The position numbers and the translations under genes were made by a program. Under the pieces are notes generated by a model, which was not told where the DNA came from, did not search any database, and saw only the letters and a program-made list of their open reading frames with translations. Shown here in pieces: positions 15,296-23,602 of a DNA stretch of 37,192 bases; the stretch's first letter is position 1; each line of letters opens with the position of its first letter. Source of the stretch: Akkermansiaceae bacterium UBA1518 (GTDB taxonomy: Bacteria; Verrucomicrobiota; Verrucomicrobiia; Verrucomicrobiales; Akkermansiaceae); contig DCQM01000174.1 in the NCBI GenBank assembly GCA_002323895.1, positions 554 to 37,745 on the forward strand, given 5' to 3'.

Positions 15296-17173
15296 TTAAG
15301 CTTTTATCTCCAAAGTCTTTTTTCGCTTCTCCAGAGCAATCATCAAGAGAGTCATATCTGCTGCGGTAATTCCTGAGATCCGAGCCGCCTGACCTAAGGT
15401 GCGAGGTCGAATATCACTGAATCTTTGACGAGCCTCAGCTTTCAGACCAGTGAGCTCCTGATAATCCATATCATCTGGAATTAGCGCAGATTCCTGCTTT
15501 TGAAAGCGATCGACCTCTTGTTGTTGTCGCTTGATGTGTCCTTCATATTTAAAATCGGCCTCAAGGATGGGCCAAAGTTCCACGTGGAACTTTTCGCGAA
15601 TCTCAGATGGTAAATCTTGCCACCCGTGACCCCCCTGACGAAACCAATGATCTAGCTTGATCCGTTCGTGTGACGTTTTCCGGATAAAATCACGGGCTTC
15701 CGAAAGCGAAGCCTGTTTTCTCGAAAAAAGCTCAGCATGTTCATTCTCTATAAGACCAAGCTCCGAGGCCATGGGACTCAGACGGTCATCAGCATTATCT
15801 TGGCGAAGCAAAAGACGATATTCTGCCCGACTGGTAAACATCCGGTAAGGTTCAGTGCACCCTTTCGTGACCAAGTCATCAATCATCACCCCAAGATAAG
15901 CTTCATCGCGCCCCAACACCAAGTCCCCTTCCCCCTTGACCTTGAGCGCTGCATTTGCGCCAGCGAGGAGCCCTTGGCCAGCTGCTTCCTCATATCCGGA
16001 TGTTCCATTTATTTGACCAGCGAAGAATAATCCACCGATCCTCTTGGTCTCCAAAGTTGGCTTCAACTGGGTGGGTGGGCAATAGTCGTATTCTACGGCA
16101 TAGCCAGGGCGAATGATCTCACACTTCTCTAATCCGGGGATAGCGCGAAGAAAGTCGAGCTGAACCTCATAAGGAAGGGAAGTTGAAACCCCGTTTACGT
16201 AATACTCTAGGGTGTGGCGGCCTTCTGGCTCAAGAAACACTTGATGGCGCTCTTTCTCCGCAAAGCGAACGACCTTATCTTCAATTGAAGGACAATAGCG
16301 CGGACCGACACCCTCAATTTTACCCGAATACATCGGCGATTGATCAAGATTATCACGAATAATGTCGTGGGTTTTTGGGGTTGTCCAAGTGATCCAGCAA
16401 GGAATTTGTTCCACGTGGAACTTCGAGTCTGACCAATCATTCAGAGTGAAGATATCATTCTCTTCCTTTTTGATAAGATCAGGGTGATAAGTAAACAAGG
16501 AAGGTGGACTATCTCCTTCTTGCCTTTCACACTTTGAAAGGTCGAGGCTGCGACCATTTAAACGACAGGGTGTTCCCGTTTTAAAGCGATCGATCTCAAA
16601 ACCAAGATCCTTCAATGATTCAGAAACAGTTGATGTAGCGTCCCCCATCCGCCCTCCTTTTTCGTTCTTCAAACCAACATGCATGAGACCCCGCATAAAA
16701 GTCCCCGCAGAGAGAATCACAGTCTTAGCACGGATCTCCATTTGAAGCGAAGTTTGGACGCCCTTCACCTCATCGCCCTCAACCAAGATGGTTGCAACAT
16801 TCCCTTGGTGAAGATCCAACCCTTCTGTCCCCTCAATCGTTCGCTTAATCCTAAATTGATACGCTTTCTTATCGCACTGAGCACGCGGTGCTCTAACGGA
16901 TGGACCCTTGCCCGCGTTCAGCATGCGCCACTGAATGGCAGTCGCATCTGTATTTTTCCCCATGATCCCACCAAGTGCATCAATCTCTCGAACCATGTGT
17001 CCTTTCGCCAAGCCTCCAATCGCTGGGTTACAACTCATTTGACCAATTGTGTCAAGATTCTGAGTCAGCATTGCCACCGAAACACCAAGCCGAGCAGCAG
17101 CTAGCGCAGCTTCAACTCCGGCATGACCTGCCCCGATCACGAGAACATCGTATTCTTTGGGATAGCAATACAT
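15296..17173 (-). CDS. mnmG: tRNA uridine-5-carboxymethylaminomethyl modification enzyme
   Basis: 625 residues, full length. FAD-binding VIGAGHAGVEAALAAARLG at the N-terminus, QMSCNPAIGGLAKGH (GidA signature), SGYEEAAGQGLLAG, and RAEYRLLLRQDNADDRL are all present. With MnmE it installs the cmnm5 group at U34 of tRNAs. No SD. mnmE, rsmG, parA and parB, its frequent neighbours near bacterial origins, are not adjacent. Two parS-like palindromes lie inside the coding sequence, and both encode the peptide KFHVE in place. The upstream region carries a strong hairpin. Confidence 0.97.
   Translation of the reverse strand: MYCYPKEYDVLVIGAGHAGVEAALAAARLGVSVAMLTQNLDTIGQMSCNPAIGGLAKGHMVREIDALGGIMGKNTDATAIQWRMLNAGKGPSVRAPRAQCDKKAYQFRIKRTIEGTEGLDLHQGNVATILVEGDEVKGVQTSLQMEIRAKTVILSAGTFMRGLMHVGLKNEKGGRMGDATSTVSESLKDLGFEIDRFKTGTPCRLNGRSLDLSKCERQEGDSPPSLFTYHPDLIKKEENDIFTLNDWSDSKFHVEQIPCWITWTTPKTHDIIRDNLDQSPMYSGKIEGVGPRYCPSIEDKVVRFAEKERHQVFLEPEGRHTLEYYVNGVSTSLPYEVQLDFLRAIPGLEKCEIIRPGYAVEYDYCPPTQLKPTLETKRIGGLFFAGQINGTSGYEEAAGQGLLAGANAALKVKGEGDLVLGRDEAYLGVMIDDLVTKGCTEPYRMFTSRAEYRLLLRQDNADDRLSPMASELGLIENEHAELFSRKQASLSEARDFIRKTSHERIKLDHWFRQGGHGWQDLPSEIREKFHVELWPILEADFKYEGHIKRQQQEVDRFQKQESALIPDDMDYQELTGLKAEARQRFSDIRPRTLGQAARISGITAADMTLLMIALEKRKKTLEIKA
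15574..15593. promoter_or_regulatory. parS-like centromere site 1
   Basis: A perfect 20-bp palindrome inside mnmG. Its 14-bp core GTTCCACGTGGAAC fits the parS pattern GTTNCACGTGNAAC (canonical TGTTTCACGTGAAACA); only the outermost base pair of the 16-mer differs. This should be a ParB nucleation site. Confidence 0.75.
16407..16422. promoter_or_regulatory. parS-like centromere site 2
   Basis: TGTTCCACGTGGAACT matches the palindromic parS form TGTTCCACGTGGAACA at 15 of 16 positions. It lies 833 bp from site 1, also inside mnmG. Confidence 0.8.
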
Positions 17174-17624
17174 TGGGAAGGCGGGACGCTAACAACATTC
17201 TTCACAAAGACAAGCAAGGCGCCACTTGTTTGAGGGAAAATATTCCAATAAGAAAGTAGGTTTTTATTTTCTAAATCTTCTTAAACTATTGCTTTCCAGT
17301 GCTTTAGAGAAAACATAAATAACAACAGCGGCTCACCTCTAGAGGAGAACCGCTGTTGAGCACACACGCAACAACAACCATTGTTACACCAAGATAACCG
17401 TTGTTAGAGGGCAGTTCTGTCTAAAACTTTAAGAAAAGAGAGAATTTTTGAATTGCTCTACTCAATCTTTCCTCACCTTAAAGCCTCTTAATCTACCCCG
17501 AGACTCTAAGGCTATTCTTGGATAAAATAAAAGGCTCCTTTAAGTCTTTGCCCTCCGATTAGCATGCTTTTTTAAACGACAAGTGAGCCACTTACGATTA
17601 TGATCCCTGCACCCCAAACATGCA
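17174..17624. other. Divergent intergenic region of mnmG and CAP-domain gene
   Basis: 451 bp with no standard gene. Left to right it holds the mnmG leader, an A/T-rich stretch, the hairpin described separately, a set of AACAAC/GTTGTT repeats (17370-17406), and a longer-range inverted pair CTTAAAG...CTTTAAG (about 17478-17545). On the minus strand a 25-codon frame, MVVVACVLNSGSPLEVSRCC and five more residues, starts near 17382 and overlaps the hairpin; it has no SD and may be chance. The size and structure leave room for a small RNA or a leader-type control element. Confidence 0.5.
17323..17358 (-). terminator. Strong hairpin upstream of mnmG (terminator or attenuator-like)
   Basis: CAACAGCGG (17323-17331) and CCGCTGTTG (17350-17358) pair perfectly, and the 18 nt between continue the stem with two mismatches down to CCTCTAGAGG. 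On the minus strand the hairpin is followed by TTATTTATGTTTT, a loose T-rich tail, 150 nt before the mnmG start codon; on the plus strand no T-run follows. It could end a small RNA or act as an attenuator in the mnmG leader. Confidence 0.5.
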
Positions 17625-18635
17625 ATGAAAGCCGTTTTTCTCCTTTTTTTGCTACTCACTTTGATCCCGATCAAAGCAGCAACTTTAACCACGAACGAGA
17701 TATTCGTTCGCCTTCAAATTGTCATCGAAAATAACGAAGGACTTGAAGACCTTATCTCGGATCTTGAAAACCTAGAAAACAGGGAGCTTGTTCCCCTTCT
17801 GAAAGAATTTGATCAAACCTGGCCACAATTGCGAGATCGCTATCTTAAGGATCACAATAATTTTGTGCAGGCTCAATACTCGGGTGAAGCAAAAGTTGAA
17901 GCAAATCGACAAATTCGTCAGTTCCGCAAGGACTTCATGATGGTCTACCAACTCAATGAGGCTGCCATGAAACCTCTTCTCAAAACCAAGAGCATGCCTG
18001 CCATTAAAGGTTTGAAAAAGCTCATTATGCCAGATGCCAAGCAGCTCTTCGCTACCGCTCCAGTAGCTTTAGATCAGCAACGTAAAATCGTTTTAATCCT
18101 CGCAAAATTCCGGGACGCTATCGTGCACACCGCTGTTCTTCCCGACGAAGAAAAAGCCAGAGAAAAAATTATTTCCAAAGAAAAAGAAGCAATCTCAGCT
18201 GTCGCTGGACTTCCTCGCGATGGTCTTCGCATTATAGAGGAAAATGACAAAATTGCTGCTAAAGAAAATGTTCCAGATGATGAAAGAGAAGGGATTCGAG
18301 AAGTTAATGAATGGAGACTTCTTCTCGGCCTCAATGCTCTTTTAATTGATTCAAAACTCTGCGATGCGAGTCGGGGCCATTCTGAAGATATGGATAAGCA
18401 TAAATTCTTTGCCCATGAATCCCCCCTTGATGGAAAGAAAACCCCTTGGGATCGGGCCGCCAATGAGGGTACAAAAGCGAGTGGCGAAAATATCTACATG
18501 GGGTCCACAGCACCCACTGCTGCCAACAAGGGTTGGTTCTACTCACCAGGTCATCATAAGAATATGTTCAGGGGATCGCACAAACAAATTGGGCTAGGCC
18601 GGTTCGGTAGACACTGGACTCAAATGTTTGGTTAA
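17625..18635 (+). CDS. Secreted CAP-domain (SCP/PR-1-like) protein
   Basis: 336 residues. A signal peptide (MKAVFLLFLLLTLIPIKA) is followed by a helical, charged region of about 200 residues of unknown nature and a C-terminal CAP domain from about 222. CAP motifs are REVNEWRLLLGLNALLIDSK, SRGHSEDMDKHKFFAHES, SGENIYMG, GWFYSPGHHKNMF and HWTQMFG; the His, Glu and His positions of the CAP cavity (GHSED, GENI, GHHKN) are present. Bacterial CAP proteins are exported, and their biochemical role is mostly unclear. It converges on ribD, ending 4 bp from its stop. No SD. Confidence 0.88.
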   Translation: MKAVFLLFLLLTLIPIKAATLTTNEIFVRLQIVIENNEGLEDLISDLENLENRELVPLLKEFDQTWPQLRDRYLKDHNNFVQAQYSGEAKVEANRQIRQFRKDFMMVYQLNEAAMKPLLKTKSMPAIKGLKKLIMPDAKQLFATAPVALDQQRKIVLILAKFRDAIVHTAVLPDEEKAREKIISKEKEAISAVAGLPRDGLRIIEENDKIAAKENVPDDEREGIREVNEWRLLLGLNALLIDSKLCDASRGHSEDMDKHKFFAHESPLDGKKTPWDRAANEGTKASGENIYMGSTAPTAANKGWFYSPGHHKNMFRGSHKQIGLGRFGRHWTQMFG

Positions 18636-18639
18636 ACCA

Positions 18640-19695
18640 CTATCGATCAAGGGGTTTTAATGATTCTCGATTAACGATTCCTCTTGCGCAAATATCTCTA
18701 CCCACTTGGTGGATCCTAACATTCTTTAGGTTTAATCGCTCTTCTAAGGTCTCAGCCCCCTGCCCTCCCACCGCCACCGAGGGTCCACCTGTAACCAATG
18801 GCGTAAGATAGATGACCAACTCATCAATTAGGCCCTCGTCTAAAAATGAACCCAGCAATGAACCCCCAGTTTCTAACAAAACCGTGTTCACACCATGCTG
18901 CTCGGCTAAAGTCCGAAGAACGTCGTACTTATTTTGATTTTGAAAAATTAGAGTACGATCTTTCCATTCATCCTCAAAAATTTGGAAATCTTTTTGAGCC
19001 AATCCTTGCTGAGTCATGACCACTCGCCAAGGCTGGGGTTTTTCAGACGAAATTCCTGATCCTCGCAAGGTCAAAGCAGGATTATCACGCCTGATTGTTT
19101 CTCCCGAAGTTAGAATAGCATCAGCTTCGGTTCGCAATTGCTGTACTTCTTCCCGAGCTTCAGTTCCACTGAGCCATTGTCCCTCTCCCTTCGGGCGTGT
19201 AATCCGTCCATCCAAAGACATCGCAGTTTTAGCAATCAACCACGGGCGACCCAAGGTCTGAACCGTCGAGAAGCCTCGAATCAAATCCTGGCATTCTTCT
19301 TCCAGTATCCCAGTGACAACCTTGATTCCTGCTGATTCTAGAATTTTATCAGCTCCTCCGCTATGAGAAGGGTTAGGATCACAGGCTCCATAAACCACTT
19401 TAGATACACCCGCAGAAATCAAAGCTTCCGTACAAGCCCCTGTCCGCCCATGAGTACTGCAAGGTTCTAGAGTGACATAGACTGTCGCACCTTGAGCCTC
19501 TTCTTCTTTTAGCTTAGATAGGGCATCCTTCTCAGCATGTGGAGATCCAACCTTGTGATGCCAACCTCGAGCAATTGCGATCCCGTTTTTGACTATAATT
19601 GCTCCTACTGGAGGATTAGGCGCAGTGAAGCCGATTCCTCTCCGGCCTTCTTCTAAGGCGGCCCGGATCCACTTTTCATCTTCAGAAATCTTCAT
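18640..19695 (-). CDS. ribD: Bifunctional riboflavin deaminase/reductase
   Basis: 351 residues, full length. The N-terminal deaminase domain has zinc ligands in SPHAEKDAL (HAE at 53-55) and LEPCSTHGRTGACTEAL (Cys79, Cys88), with TAPNPPVGAI in front. The C-terminal reductase has AKTAMSLDGRI, GEGQWLSG and DAILTSGETIRRDNP, ending near GGQGAETLEERLNL. It performs steps two and three of riboflavin synthesis. No other rib gene is adjacent, and no FMN riboswitch signature was found upstream. No SD. Confidence 0.96.
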   Translation of the reverse strand: MKISEDEKWIRAALEEGRRGIGFTAPNPPVGAIIVKNGIAIARGWHHKVGSPHAEKDALSKLKEEEAQGATVYVTLEPCSTHGRTGACTEALISAGVSKVVYGACDPNPSHSGGADKILESAGIKVVTGILEEECQDLIRGFSTVQTLGRPWLIAKTAMSLDGRITRPKGEGQWLSGTEAREEVQQLRTEADAILTSGETIRRDNPALTLRGSGISSEKPQPWRVVMTQQGLAQKDFQIFEDEWKDRTLIFQNQNKYDVLRTLAEQHGVNTVLLETGGSLLGSFLDEGLIDELVIYLTPLVTGGPSVAVGGQGAETLEERLNLKNVRIHQVGRDICARGIVNRESLKPLDR

Positions 19696-20000
19696 TATCA
19701 GGTTTTACAAAATAGGCCCAACAAGCTTGTGAACAAAATCTGGGCGGCTGAGATTAAAATTAGAAATTCCCAAAGTTCTTCGAGTAACCGTAGCTTAATA
19801 ACACTTGTTTTCGCGAGTTATTCCAAGCGTGGAACATCCATAGTATAGGGGTGGAACAGCGATTTACACGGGTTATTCCCACTAAGAAGAAGAAGACGAT
19901 ATTAAAAATTGTTTATTCACTCCCCTGAAGGTTGTGGAAAACATAGGAAAATCCAACACCTTGATTTGGCAACTCTCTTGGTTTGCACTATAACTCTCCA
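19696..20000. other. Divergent intergenic region with DnaA-box-like cluster (candidate oriC)
   Basis: 305 bp between ribD and the PQQ-like gene. Four nonamers differ by one base from TTATNCACA: 19728-19736 (minus), 19873-19881 (plus), 19913-19921 (plus), 19933-19941 (minus, TTTTCCACA). A further GTTATTCC lies at 19817-19824. GTGGAACA, the half-site of the nearby parS palindrome, occurs twice (19830 and 19851). An A/T-rich stretch (19899-19918) lies among them. It also must hold the promoters of both flanking genes. Origin function is inferred only. Confidence 0.35.
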
Positions 20001-21215
20001 GTGAAATTTATCAGCTTATTTTTTAGTCTGACGATCATGACTTGGGGGTCCACCTGGTCGTCGTATCTAGGTCCAAACGGCAATGGAACAGCGACTGGTA
20101 AGATCCCATTGAGCATCCAGAAGGAAGGTCCGAAGGTTCTCTGGAAAGCAAATGTAGGTAAAGGCTGTTCCAGTTTCACGATTGCTGGTGGACGGGCCTA
20201 TACGGTCGGAAACCGCGATGAAACCGACACTCTATGGTGTTTGGACGCCAAGACGGGTGAAATCCTTTGGAAAAAGACTTACGCCGAGAAACTTGCACCG
20301 AAATTTTATGATGGCGGCCCTGGAGCGACCCCTATTGTGGAAGAGGGGCTCGTCTATAATCTTTCTAAATCAGGGCGTTTATCATGTTATGATGCCGAAA
20401 GTGGGGATGAAAAGTGGGTCACGGAATTCAAAGGTGACCTTTCAGGTAACATGCCAACGTGGGGGTTTTCTTCGTCTCCAGTCGTTTATGGAGATGTTCT
20501 TCTTTGTCTTCCCTGCTCGAAAAAGGGTGCTTTAGTGGCTTTGAATAAAAAAACAGGTAAACCTGTTTGGAGTTCGTCAAATATTGCCCGACCTGGCTAC
20601 GCCGCACCTGTTCTCTACAAACATAAAGGTCAAGATGCAGCGGTCGTTTTTCATGGTCGTTCTGTCGTGGGTTACAATCTTTCCAGTCAGGGTGAAGTTC
20701 TCTTTCAATATGGTTGGCGGACTCCATATGATGTGAACGCCTCAAATCCCCAAGTATTGGGTAACCTCGTGCATATCTCTTCTGGATACAATATGGGCTA
20801 CGCGGTCATTGATATCTCTAAATCGAAACCTGAGATCGTTCATCGCGATCGAGATTTACCAATGATTTTCCAGAACTGCTTTCTTGAGGGCGACGATCTT
20901 ATTGGTTGTTTTGGGGATAAACGCTATAACACCGAGCTATACCGCATGGATTTTAAAAGTGGCAAAATTCTTTGGAAGCATGCCCTCCCTGGAACTCGCG
21001 GTTCCACAGCTAAAATTGGTGAAACTACGGTAGTTCTAACAGAGACTGGCTTAGTTGTCTTTGGTAAATCTGGGATTGATGGATTCACCGAGATTGGGCG
21101 CCATCAGATTCTCAAAAAGCTCTGTTGGGCTCCACTCGCGATCGGCGAAGGGAAACTTCTCGCTCGGACCAACAAAGGCGAAGCGATTTGCTTGGACTTA
21201 ACGGTGAGTGAATGA
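20001..21215 (+). CDS. Exported PQQ-like beta-propeller protein
   Basis: 404 residues from the GTG at 20001, which starts a signal peptide (KFISLFFSLTIMTWGSTWS); a TTG at 19983 is also in frame. Propeller repeats of the PQQ/BamB type follow: LWCLDAKTGEILWKKTY, LSCYDAESGDEKWVTEF, LVALNKKTGKPVWSS and YRMDFKSGKILWKHAL. The opening SSYLGPNGNGTATG resembles the W-x-x-x-G-P-N-R-N-G start of many planctomycete and verrucomicrobial PQQ-like proteins. No quinone-site residues can be confirmed, so a structural or binding role is as likely as dehydrogenase activity. No SD. Confidence 0.87.
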   Translation: MKFISLFFSLTIMTWGSTWSSYLGPNGNGTATGKIPLSIQKEGPKVLWKANVGKGCSSFTIAGGRAYTVGNRDETDTLWCLDAKTGEILWKKTYAEKLAPKFYDGGPGATPIVEEGLVYNLSKSGRLSCYDAESGDEKWVTEFKGDLSGNMPTWGFSSSPVVYGDVLLCLPCSKKGALVALNKKTGKPVWSSSNIARPGYAAPVLYKHKGQDAAVVFHGRSVVGYNLSSQGEVLFQYGWRTPYDVNASNPQVLGNLVHISSGYNMGYAVIDISKSKPEIVHRDRDLPMIFQNCFLEGDDLIGCFGDKRYNTELYRMDFKSGKILWKHALPGTRGSTAKIGETTVVLTETGLVVFGKSGIDGFTEIGRHQILKKLCWAPLAIGEGKLLARTNKGEAICLDLTVSE

Positions 21216-21340
21216 AAACAAAATCAGAAATAAACTTTAGCAGCAGCAGTGTAAAATAGTCCTCACCTCTCTCCCTCTTTTTCAAGTTCTTGTTGGCTCA
21301 TGCTTGGCTTTACTCTCGCTAGCGTCTACATCGTTGATTT

Positions 21341-22453
21341 GTGAGCGACTTCAAATCTCTTGGGATACCTGCTGACCTCGTAAAAGGTCTCGATGAATTA
21401 GGTATTCAGAAACCAACCCCAGTACAGTCGCAATCTATCCCCTACCTTCTCGAGCGAGGGCATGATTTTGTTGCGCAGGCTCAAACTGGAACTGGAAAAA
21501 CTGCCGCTTTTGGTCTCCCCTTGCTCACTAAAATTGCCCCTGAAAATAAAAAAATTCAAAGCCTTATCCTCGCCCCTACTCGTGAGCTTGCAAAGCAAAT
21601 CCATAAGGCTCTCTTCAAATTTACTAAATATGCGGACCAGCGAATTTTCTTAGAAGTTGCAGCAGGTGGAGATAAAATCGACACTCAGGTCTCTCGCCTC
21701 CAGCGGCCTACCCATATCCTTGTTGCAACCCCCGGCCGACTTTATGATCTCCTCAAGCGCAAGGCAGTTGCTCTTGACGATGTGCAATACCTCATCCTTG
21801 ACGAAGCTGATGAAATGCTTTCGATGGGCTTCAAAGACCAAATTCGTTCTGCGATCGAGATCAGCGTGAATCGTAAAGCGACCTGGCTTTTCTCTGCCAC
21901 TTTCCCTCGAGTTCTAGATGATCTTATCAAGTTCTGTATGTCACCAGACCCTAAGACGGTTAAGGTTGATACTAAAAATGTTGTTAACCGAAACATCGAG
22001 CATCGTTACGCTGTTTGTGTGAAGGAGGATAAAACTGACTTTATCGATGAATTCCTTCACCGGCAGGGTTCTCAACGCGGCCTCATCTTTACTCGCACAA
22101 GGGATGGAGCTGACATTCTTGGCAAAAAACTCGCTAACCGCGGTCATTCTGTCGGTGTTTTACAAGGTGATCTGACCCAGCTCGAGCGTGATAAAGTCAT
22201 GCGCGCTTTCAAAAAAGAGCGTAGCCAATTTCTAGTCGCGACGGATGTTGCTGCTCGAGGGATTGATGTTGAAGACCTCGCTTTCGTCGTCCACCACCAG
22301 CTTCCTGAACAGATTGACTATTACACTCACCGAAGCGGAAGAACTGCTCGGGCTGGGAAAAAAGGAATTTCTTTGGTGCTCGTAGATCCTCGGGAAAAAA
22401 AGAAGCTGAAGCAATTTAGCCATGCTCTAGGGATTCATTTTGGCCCTGCTTGA
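21341..22453 (+). CDS. DEAD-box RNA helicase
   Basis: 370 residues, the minimal two-domain helicase core. Q-motif PTPVQSQSIP, Walker A AQTGTGKT (47-54), APTRELA, TPGRL, DEAD at 154-157, SAT at 185-187, TDVAARGIDVEDL, and HRSGRTARAGKKG are all in order. It lacks the C-terminal basic or RNA-binding extension that marks DeaD, DbpA or RhlE, so no symbol is given. GTG start, no SD. It heads a same-strand series running to 25471. Confidence 0.94.
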   Translation: MSDFKSLGIPADLVKGLDELGIQKPTPVQSQSIPYLLERGHDFVAQAQTGTGKTAAFGLPLLTKIAPENKKIQSLILAPTRELAKQIHKALFKFTKYADQRIFLEVAAGGDKIDTQVSRLQRPTHILVATPGRLYDLLKRKAVALDDVQYLILDEADEMLSMGFKDQIRSAIEISVNRKATWLFSATFPRVLDDLIKFCMSPDPKTVKVDTKNVVNRNIEHRYAVCVKEDKTDFIDEFLHRQGSQRGLIFTRTRDGADILGKKLANRGHSVGVLQGDLTQLERDKVMRAFKKERSQFLVATDVAARGIDVEDLAFVVHHQLPEQIDYYTHRSGRTARAGKKGISLVLVDPREKKKLKQFSHALGIHFGPA

Positions 22454-22562
22454 GGCCGATAAGACCTATCGTAAGATGATAGGCTCGTCGGGATTCTAGT
22501 TGCGCAGTTTTTTATGGGTAGGAATTGAGTTTTTCTGCTTCGTCCTCCAAGCTCTGCCCAAG

Positions 22563-23120
22563 ATGAGTGCGAAGGATAATTTAAAGAAGATGCTTTTGGA
22601 GAAGTCCGTACGAACGGGAGACTTTACGCTGGCATCAGGTAAGAAAAGTGACCTTTACGTAGATTGCCGACTGACAGCTTTAGACAATCAGGGCGCAAGC
22701 TGGATTGGTGAGGTTGGTTGGGGTTTGGTGAAGGAAAGAATTGAAGGTGAAAGCCTTGTTGTGAATGCGATCGGGGGCATGACGATGGGAGCAGATCCGA
22801 TCTCGCTGGTGGTAGGTATGGCAAGTGCTGGGGATGAAAAATCCTTACAGATTTTCAATATTCGCAAAGAGCCTAAAGGTCATGGCCGCGGTAAGCAGAT
22901 TGAGGGTAACTTCAACGAAGGCGATAAAGTTGTGGTGGTCGATGATGTTATTACGACTGGGGGGTCGACTCTAAAAGCCATCGAGGCCATTCGTGCAGCA
23001 GGTGGCGAGGTCGTTTTTTGTCTTGTTTTAGTAGACCGAGAAGAGGGCGGGCGAGCAGCTATTGAGTCTGAGGGCATCCCAGTGGTAAGTATCTTCACGC
23101 GCACTGAGCTTCTGGGCTAA
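22563..23120 (+). CDS. pyrE: Orotate phosphoribosyltransferase
   Basis: 185 residues from the ATG at 22563, which matches the family's normal start; an earlier in-frame TTG at 22500 adds 21 unusual residues. It converts orotate and PRPP to OMP in pyrimidine synthesis. Visible are TGDFTLASGKKSDLYVDCR, RKEPKGHGRGKQIEG with the catalytic-loop Lys, and the PRPP motif VVVVDDVITTGGST (123-136). Follows the helicase gene after 109 bp. No SD. Confidence 0.94.
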   Translation: MSAKDNLKKMLLEKSVRTGDFTLASGKKSDLYVDCRLTALDNQGASWIGEVGWGLVKERIEGESLVVNAIGGMTMGADPISLVVGMASAGDEKSLQIFNIRKEPKGHGRGKQIEGNFNEGDKVVVVDDVITTGGSTLKAIEAIRAAGGEVVFCLVLVDREEGGRAAIESEGIPVVSIFTRTELLG

Positions 23121-23214
23121 GGCTGAAAATTCGTCGCCTTAGCAGATTTCGTTGAATCGATAAACTCACGTTTTTGCCTTTCACGATGAGGCTCTGAGGC
23201 TTTCTATCAAAAGC

Positions 23215-23583
23215 ATGATTAAGTTACTAATTACGGGGCTGTTAGTCGGAATCGTTGCTGGATTGGTTGGAGCGCTTTGTGGTGTGGGTGGAGGAATCAT
23301 TATGGTCCCAGCTTTTGTAATGGCGCTGGGCATGGGGCAGAAAACTGCGGTAGCAACTTCACTGGCTGTCGTGGTCGTTTCGGGGTTTTCTGGAACCCTC
23401 AATAATGCGGTGAATTCGGATTTGATCCAGTGGAAGGTTGTTGCGGTCGCGGCAGTGGGTGCGGCAGTGGCTTCGTGGTATGGAGCTGATTTGATGAGGA
23501 GCCTATCGAACCTGCAATTGCAGAAGGGGTTCGCTATTTTACTGATAGCGGTAGGGGTGAGGATGCTCTTGATGAAAGGATAA
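23215..23583 (+). CDS. Half-size TSUP (TauE/SafE) membrane protein
   Basis: 122 residues with about four membrane segments. The first half has GIVAGLVGALCGVGGGIIMVP, the Gly-rich motif of the TSUP/TauE-SafE family of anion and sulfur-compound exporters, then TAVATSLAVVVVSGFSGTLN. Full members are about 250 residues with two such halves; this protein ends cleanly after one (RMLLMKG), so it probably works as a dimer. The frame is intact with no sign of a lost second half downstream. The next gene starts 19 nt later. Confidence 0.82.
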   Translation: MIKLLITGLLVGIVAGLVGALCGVGGGIIMVPAFVMALGMGQKTAVATSLAVVVVSGFSGTLNNAVNSDLIQWKVVAVAAVGAAVASWYGADLMRSLSNLQLQKGFAILLIAVGVRMLLMKG

Positions 23584-23602
23584 TTAAGCGTAGTTTTCTG
23601 CC

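Noticed and set aside
19696..20000. Possible FMN riboswitch before ribD
   Set aside because: None of the conserved RFN blocks (such as AGGGUGAAAUUCCC) is present on either strand.
22465..22483. CCTATC/GATAGG hairpin after the helicase gene as a terminator
   Set aside because: Only six pairs and no T-run follows.
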